This document shows positions 4,655-7,104 of a DNA stretch of 7,104 nucleotides, one piece after another. The DNA comes from Synergistaceae bacterium (lineage in GTDB: Bacteria; Synergistota; Synergistia; Synergistales; Synergistaceae): positions 1 through 7,104 of the forward strand of contig JAISLO010000104.1 of NCBI GenBank assembly GCA_031290815.1. The letters are read 5' to 3'. The position numbers were made by a program, and so were the translations under genes. The stretch's first letter is position 1. Every line of letters begins with the position of its first letter. The notes under the pieces were generated by a model that saw only the letters and a program-made list of their open reading frames with translations, had not been told where the DNA came from and did no database searches.

Positions 4655-7104
4655 TCAGTCGCCTCGAAGCAGCTCCTCTATCTTCTCAACTGCCCTTTCG
4701 TATTCGAACATCAAAATGTTCTGCTCTATTTCGGAGACGGCCTTCCTCGTCGCCGAGCAGAGCGGCATTGTCACATAGCTTATCAGCATCTCGTTCACAG
4801 TCTCGATGTCGAGATTTATCAGCGCGGTCTTCAGCGCGTCGAGTTCGAGGCCTGATATGTCGTCGCGTTTTTCATTATCCTCCTCCCTGACCGGGTCCGA
4901 CGGGCCGCCCTCGCCGCTCATCACAGCGGCGTATATATTGCGGACGAGGGTATCGAGGCTTTCCAGAAGGCCGCCGGTCCTCTCCCGTATCAGATCGAGC
5001 TGTCCCTTTCTTCCGGCTTCCTCCATCTGTTCGGCAAATTCGCTGAACTCCGTGGCTCCGATGCTCCTCGAAGCGCCCTTCATGGCGTGTACGTGGACGG
5101 TGTACATGTCGAAATCAGCGACCTTAGCATCATGCCTTATCTTGTGGATCATCTCCTTGGCGTCGGCGCAGAAGTCGGACAGGAGGTCCCTGTACACCGC
5201 GACCGAGCCGCCGATGTGCTTGAGTCCGAGGGGAACGTTGACGCCCGGAATTATGGGCGCTTCGTCGTCCTTTGGGGCTGCGGCCGGGGGCGTCTCCCAT
5301 TCCTCGCCCTGTTCGAGCTCGATCTGCTTCTCCTCGGGGATCCACCTCCGCAGAATCTGGTCGAGCTGCTGCATTTCGATGGGCTTTGTGAGGAAGTCGT
5401 CCATGCCGCTTTGAAGGAGCGTCTCCCTCTGTCCCAATATCGCGTTCGCGGTGAGGGCCACGATCGGCAGGCTGCTGAAATATTCGTCGTTGCTGTTCAG
5501 CCCGCGGATCGCTGCGGTCGCTTGTATTCCGTCCATTTCGGGCATCATGTGATCCATGAACACTATGTCGTAGCGGTTGTTCCTGACCAGATCGATCGCG
5601 TCACTGCCGCTCTTGCAGGTGTCTATTTTCGCCCTGTACAGGGCGACGAGTTCCCTGGCGATCCTGAGGTTGCTCAAAATATCGTCCACGATCAGGACCC
5701 TCGCGCCGGGGATGATAAATCGTGATTTCAGGCCGTTCGAGGAGCAGCCTCTGACGTCTACGACGCCGTTCAGCGCGTTCGCTACCGGCACCGAGTAAAC
5801 CGGCATCATGATGCTCCCCGCGCCTCGGAGCGATGCGCCCTCGCCCACCTCCACCATGACCACCAGGTTGATCGGCATCCTCCTCTTGTCGAGAACGCCT
5901 GCGCACTCCGCCGCGTGCTTCGACGACACAAACGCGTAGTCGAAATCACCCTCCTCCATTTCGTCCGAGAACTCGGCAAAGTTGAGCGAACATGCCGGGG
6001 TAACGCCCAAGGCTTTCATCTCTGAGACTATCGATTGAATGAGACGAGGCCGCTCGTCGAAGAGCAGCACCCTTTTCTGATCCGGATTGCCGACCTCGGC
6101 GAGTTTTTTGTCCTCATTGAACGCCTGAATCACTGTAGCAGTGAACGTCGAGCCCTGTCCGTACTCGCTCTCCACCGAGACATCCCCGTTCATGAGACGA
6201 CAGTACGTCCGCGCTATCGCGAGTCCCAGCCCTGTTCCCTCGATGCGCCGGCTGTAGTCCGTGTCGAGCCTGGCGAAGTCGACAAAGATCTTGTCCATGT
6301 CCTCTTTTTTTATGCCGATGCCGCTGTCCCTGACCTTGAATATTATCTCTATTCTGTTGCCGTCGACCCGTCCCCTCCGGACGTCGAGGGCTATGAAACC
6401 CTTATCGGTGTACTTCGCCGCGTTATCGAGAAGGTTGACCACGATTTGTCTTATGCGCACATGATCTCCGACGAGCCGGCGAGGGATTTCTGGGTCCACG
6501 TTGACCAGGAAGTCCAGCGCCTTTTCCGACACCCTCACTCGCGTCACGTTTATCATGTCGTTTATCATGGAGGAGACGAAGTATTTTTTGGACTCGCTCA
6601 CCAGTTTGTCCGCCCTGATCTTCGAAAAGTCGAGGATGTCGTTGGTGATCGACAGCAGTGAATCGCAGGCTTGATGAATTATCGAAATATACTCGCGCAC
6701 GTCGTCGGGAATCTCTTTTCTCATTATGAGTTCCGACATCCCGAGGATGGAGTTCATCGGCGTTCGTATCTCGTGACTCATCCTAGCGAGGAAGGACGAC
6801 TTGTTCATGCTCTCATCCTTTGATTTCAGCTTCGCTAGGTTCATGCGTATGAGCAGGCAGCTGAGCGCGGACATGAATACGAGCCCTAGTATTGACAGCG
6901 TCAAAGCCATCAGGTACAGGTCCCGGTAGTAACTCTTGAGGGGAGCGGTTACTCCGATGAACATCCCGTTGTCCATCGCCCTGAAAAAGGCGATGACCGT
7001 AATGCCGGAGGCGCCCTTCAGCGTCTTTTTCGTGATCTTGGCCACGCCCTCCCTCAGGTTCTGGGCAATCCTGGCATGTTCGGGACTGATGTTGTCCATC
7101 GTTT
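4655..7104 (-). CDS. Hybrid sensor histidine kinase with receiver and HPt domains (5' end outside window)
   Basis: This is a membrane-bound phosphorelay sensor. Residues are numbered from the ATG at 7099, but the frame stays open to the window edge, so this Met is probably internal. Residues 1-60 look like the end of an extracytoplasmic, possibly Cache-type, sensor (GMFIGVTAPLKSYY). A single membrane helix spans about 61-86. A short linker with no HAMP or PAS leads to HisKA with phospho-acceptor H109 in MSHEIRTPMN. HATPase motifs follow: N-box NLLDNAAKYT (222-231), DSGIGI (258-263) and EGTGLGLAI (287-295). Residues 341-455 are a degenerate receiver. Residues 466-585 are an intact receiver with D472/D473, phospho-acceptor D516, T550 and K572. 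An HPt domain follows, with H671 in HAMKGASRSIGA. The last 70 or so residues are a helical segment of unknown role. The TGA stop is 29 bp before the dehydrogenase gene. The signal sensed and any separate output regulator are not visible. Confidence 0.92.
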   Translation of the reverse strand, partial: TMDNISPEHARIAQNLREGVAKITKKTLKGASGITVIAFFRAMDNGMFIGVTAPLKSYYRDLYLMALTLSILGLVFMSALSCLLIRMNLAKLKSKDESMNKSSFLARMSHEIRTPMNSILGMSELIMRKEIPDDVREYISIIHQACDSLLSITNDILDFSKIRADKLVSESKKYFVSSMINDMINVTRVRVSEKALDFLVNVDPEIPRRLVGDHVRIRQIVVNLLDNAAKYTDKGFIALDVRRGRVDGNRIEIIFKVRDSGIGIKKEDMDKIFVDFARLDTDYSRRIEGTGLGLAIARTYCRLMNGDVSVESEYGQGSTFTATVIQAFNEDKKLAEVGNPDQKRVLLFDERPRLIQSIVSEMKALGVTPACSLNFAEFSDEMEEGDFDYAFVSSKHAAECAGVLDKRRMPINLVVMVEVGEGASLRGAGSIMMPVYSVPVANALNGVVDVRGCSSNGLKSRFIIPGARVLIVDDILSNLRIARELVALYRAKIDTCKSGSDAIDLVRNNRYDIVFMDHMMPEMDGIQATAAIRGLNSNDEYFSSLPIVALTANAILGQRETLLQSGMDDFLTKPIEMQQLDQILRRWIPEEKQIELEQGEEWETPPAAAPKDDEAPIIPGVNVPLGLKHIGGSVAVYRDLLSDFCADAKEMIHKIRHDAKVADFDMYTVHVHAMKGASRSIGATEFSEFAEQMEEAGRKGQLDLIRERTGGLLESLDTLVRNIYAAVMSGEGGPSDPVREEDNEKRDDISGLELDALKTALINLDIETVNEMLISYVTMPLCSATRKAVSEIEQNILMFEYERAVEKIEELLRGD

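Noticed and set aside
3930..4778. 282-codon + strand open frame opposite the dehydrogenase gene
   Set aside because: It is antisense to a protein with clear NAD and metal motifs, also spans the kinase 3' end, and has low-complexity basic composition with no motif. Treated as a shadow frame.
6035..6661. 208-codon + strand open frame opposite the kinase ATPase domain
   Set aside because: It is antisense to the conserved HATPase N, G1 and G2 boxes; its composition mirrors the opposite strand and it has no recognisable domain.

Overview
The window holds two convergent blocks. The + strand (1-3386) carries the end of a periplasmic substrate-binding protein gene followed by a tightly packed livH-livM-livG-livF set: a complete membrane and ATPase core of a branched-chain (hydrophobic) amino-acid ABC importer of the HAAT family. 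The - strand (3462-7104) carries, in transcription order, a large hybrid sensor histidine kinase whose 5' end lies outside the window, then an iron-type alcohol dehydrogenase gene 29 bp downstream. The two blocks meet tail to tail across a 75 bp gap at 3387-3461.

The DNA is GC-rich, yet it uses ATA for isoleucine and AGG for arginine very often in every gene. Together with the liv operon and the multidomain hybrid kinase, this suggests an anaerobic, amino-acid-using Gram-negative bacterium. Synergistota would fit well, but that assignment is an inference from codon style and gene content, not from a marker gene.

The liv genes probably work as one transcription unit. The binding protein captures the ligand in the periplasm, LivH and LivM form the membrane channel, and LivG and LivF hydrolyse ATP. 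Gene spacing is 29 bp, then 3 bp, then two ATGA overlaps, which implies translational coupling. The ligand cannot be told from the transporter subunits.

The kinase has, in order: the end of an extracytoplasmic region, one membrane segment, a HisKA/HATPase core, a degenerate receiver, an intact receiver, an HPt domain and a C-terminal helical segment. It is a complete phosphorelay in one chain. The dehydrogenase behind it keeps the NAD and metal-binding motifs of the iron-ADH family and resembles the KdnB-type subgroup, but its substrate is unknown.

I see no mobile elements, CRISPR arrays or RNA genes, and no convincing new system. The points most worth a second look are the dehydrogenase's identity and its pairing with the kinase, and the decayed middle receiver.
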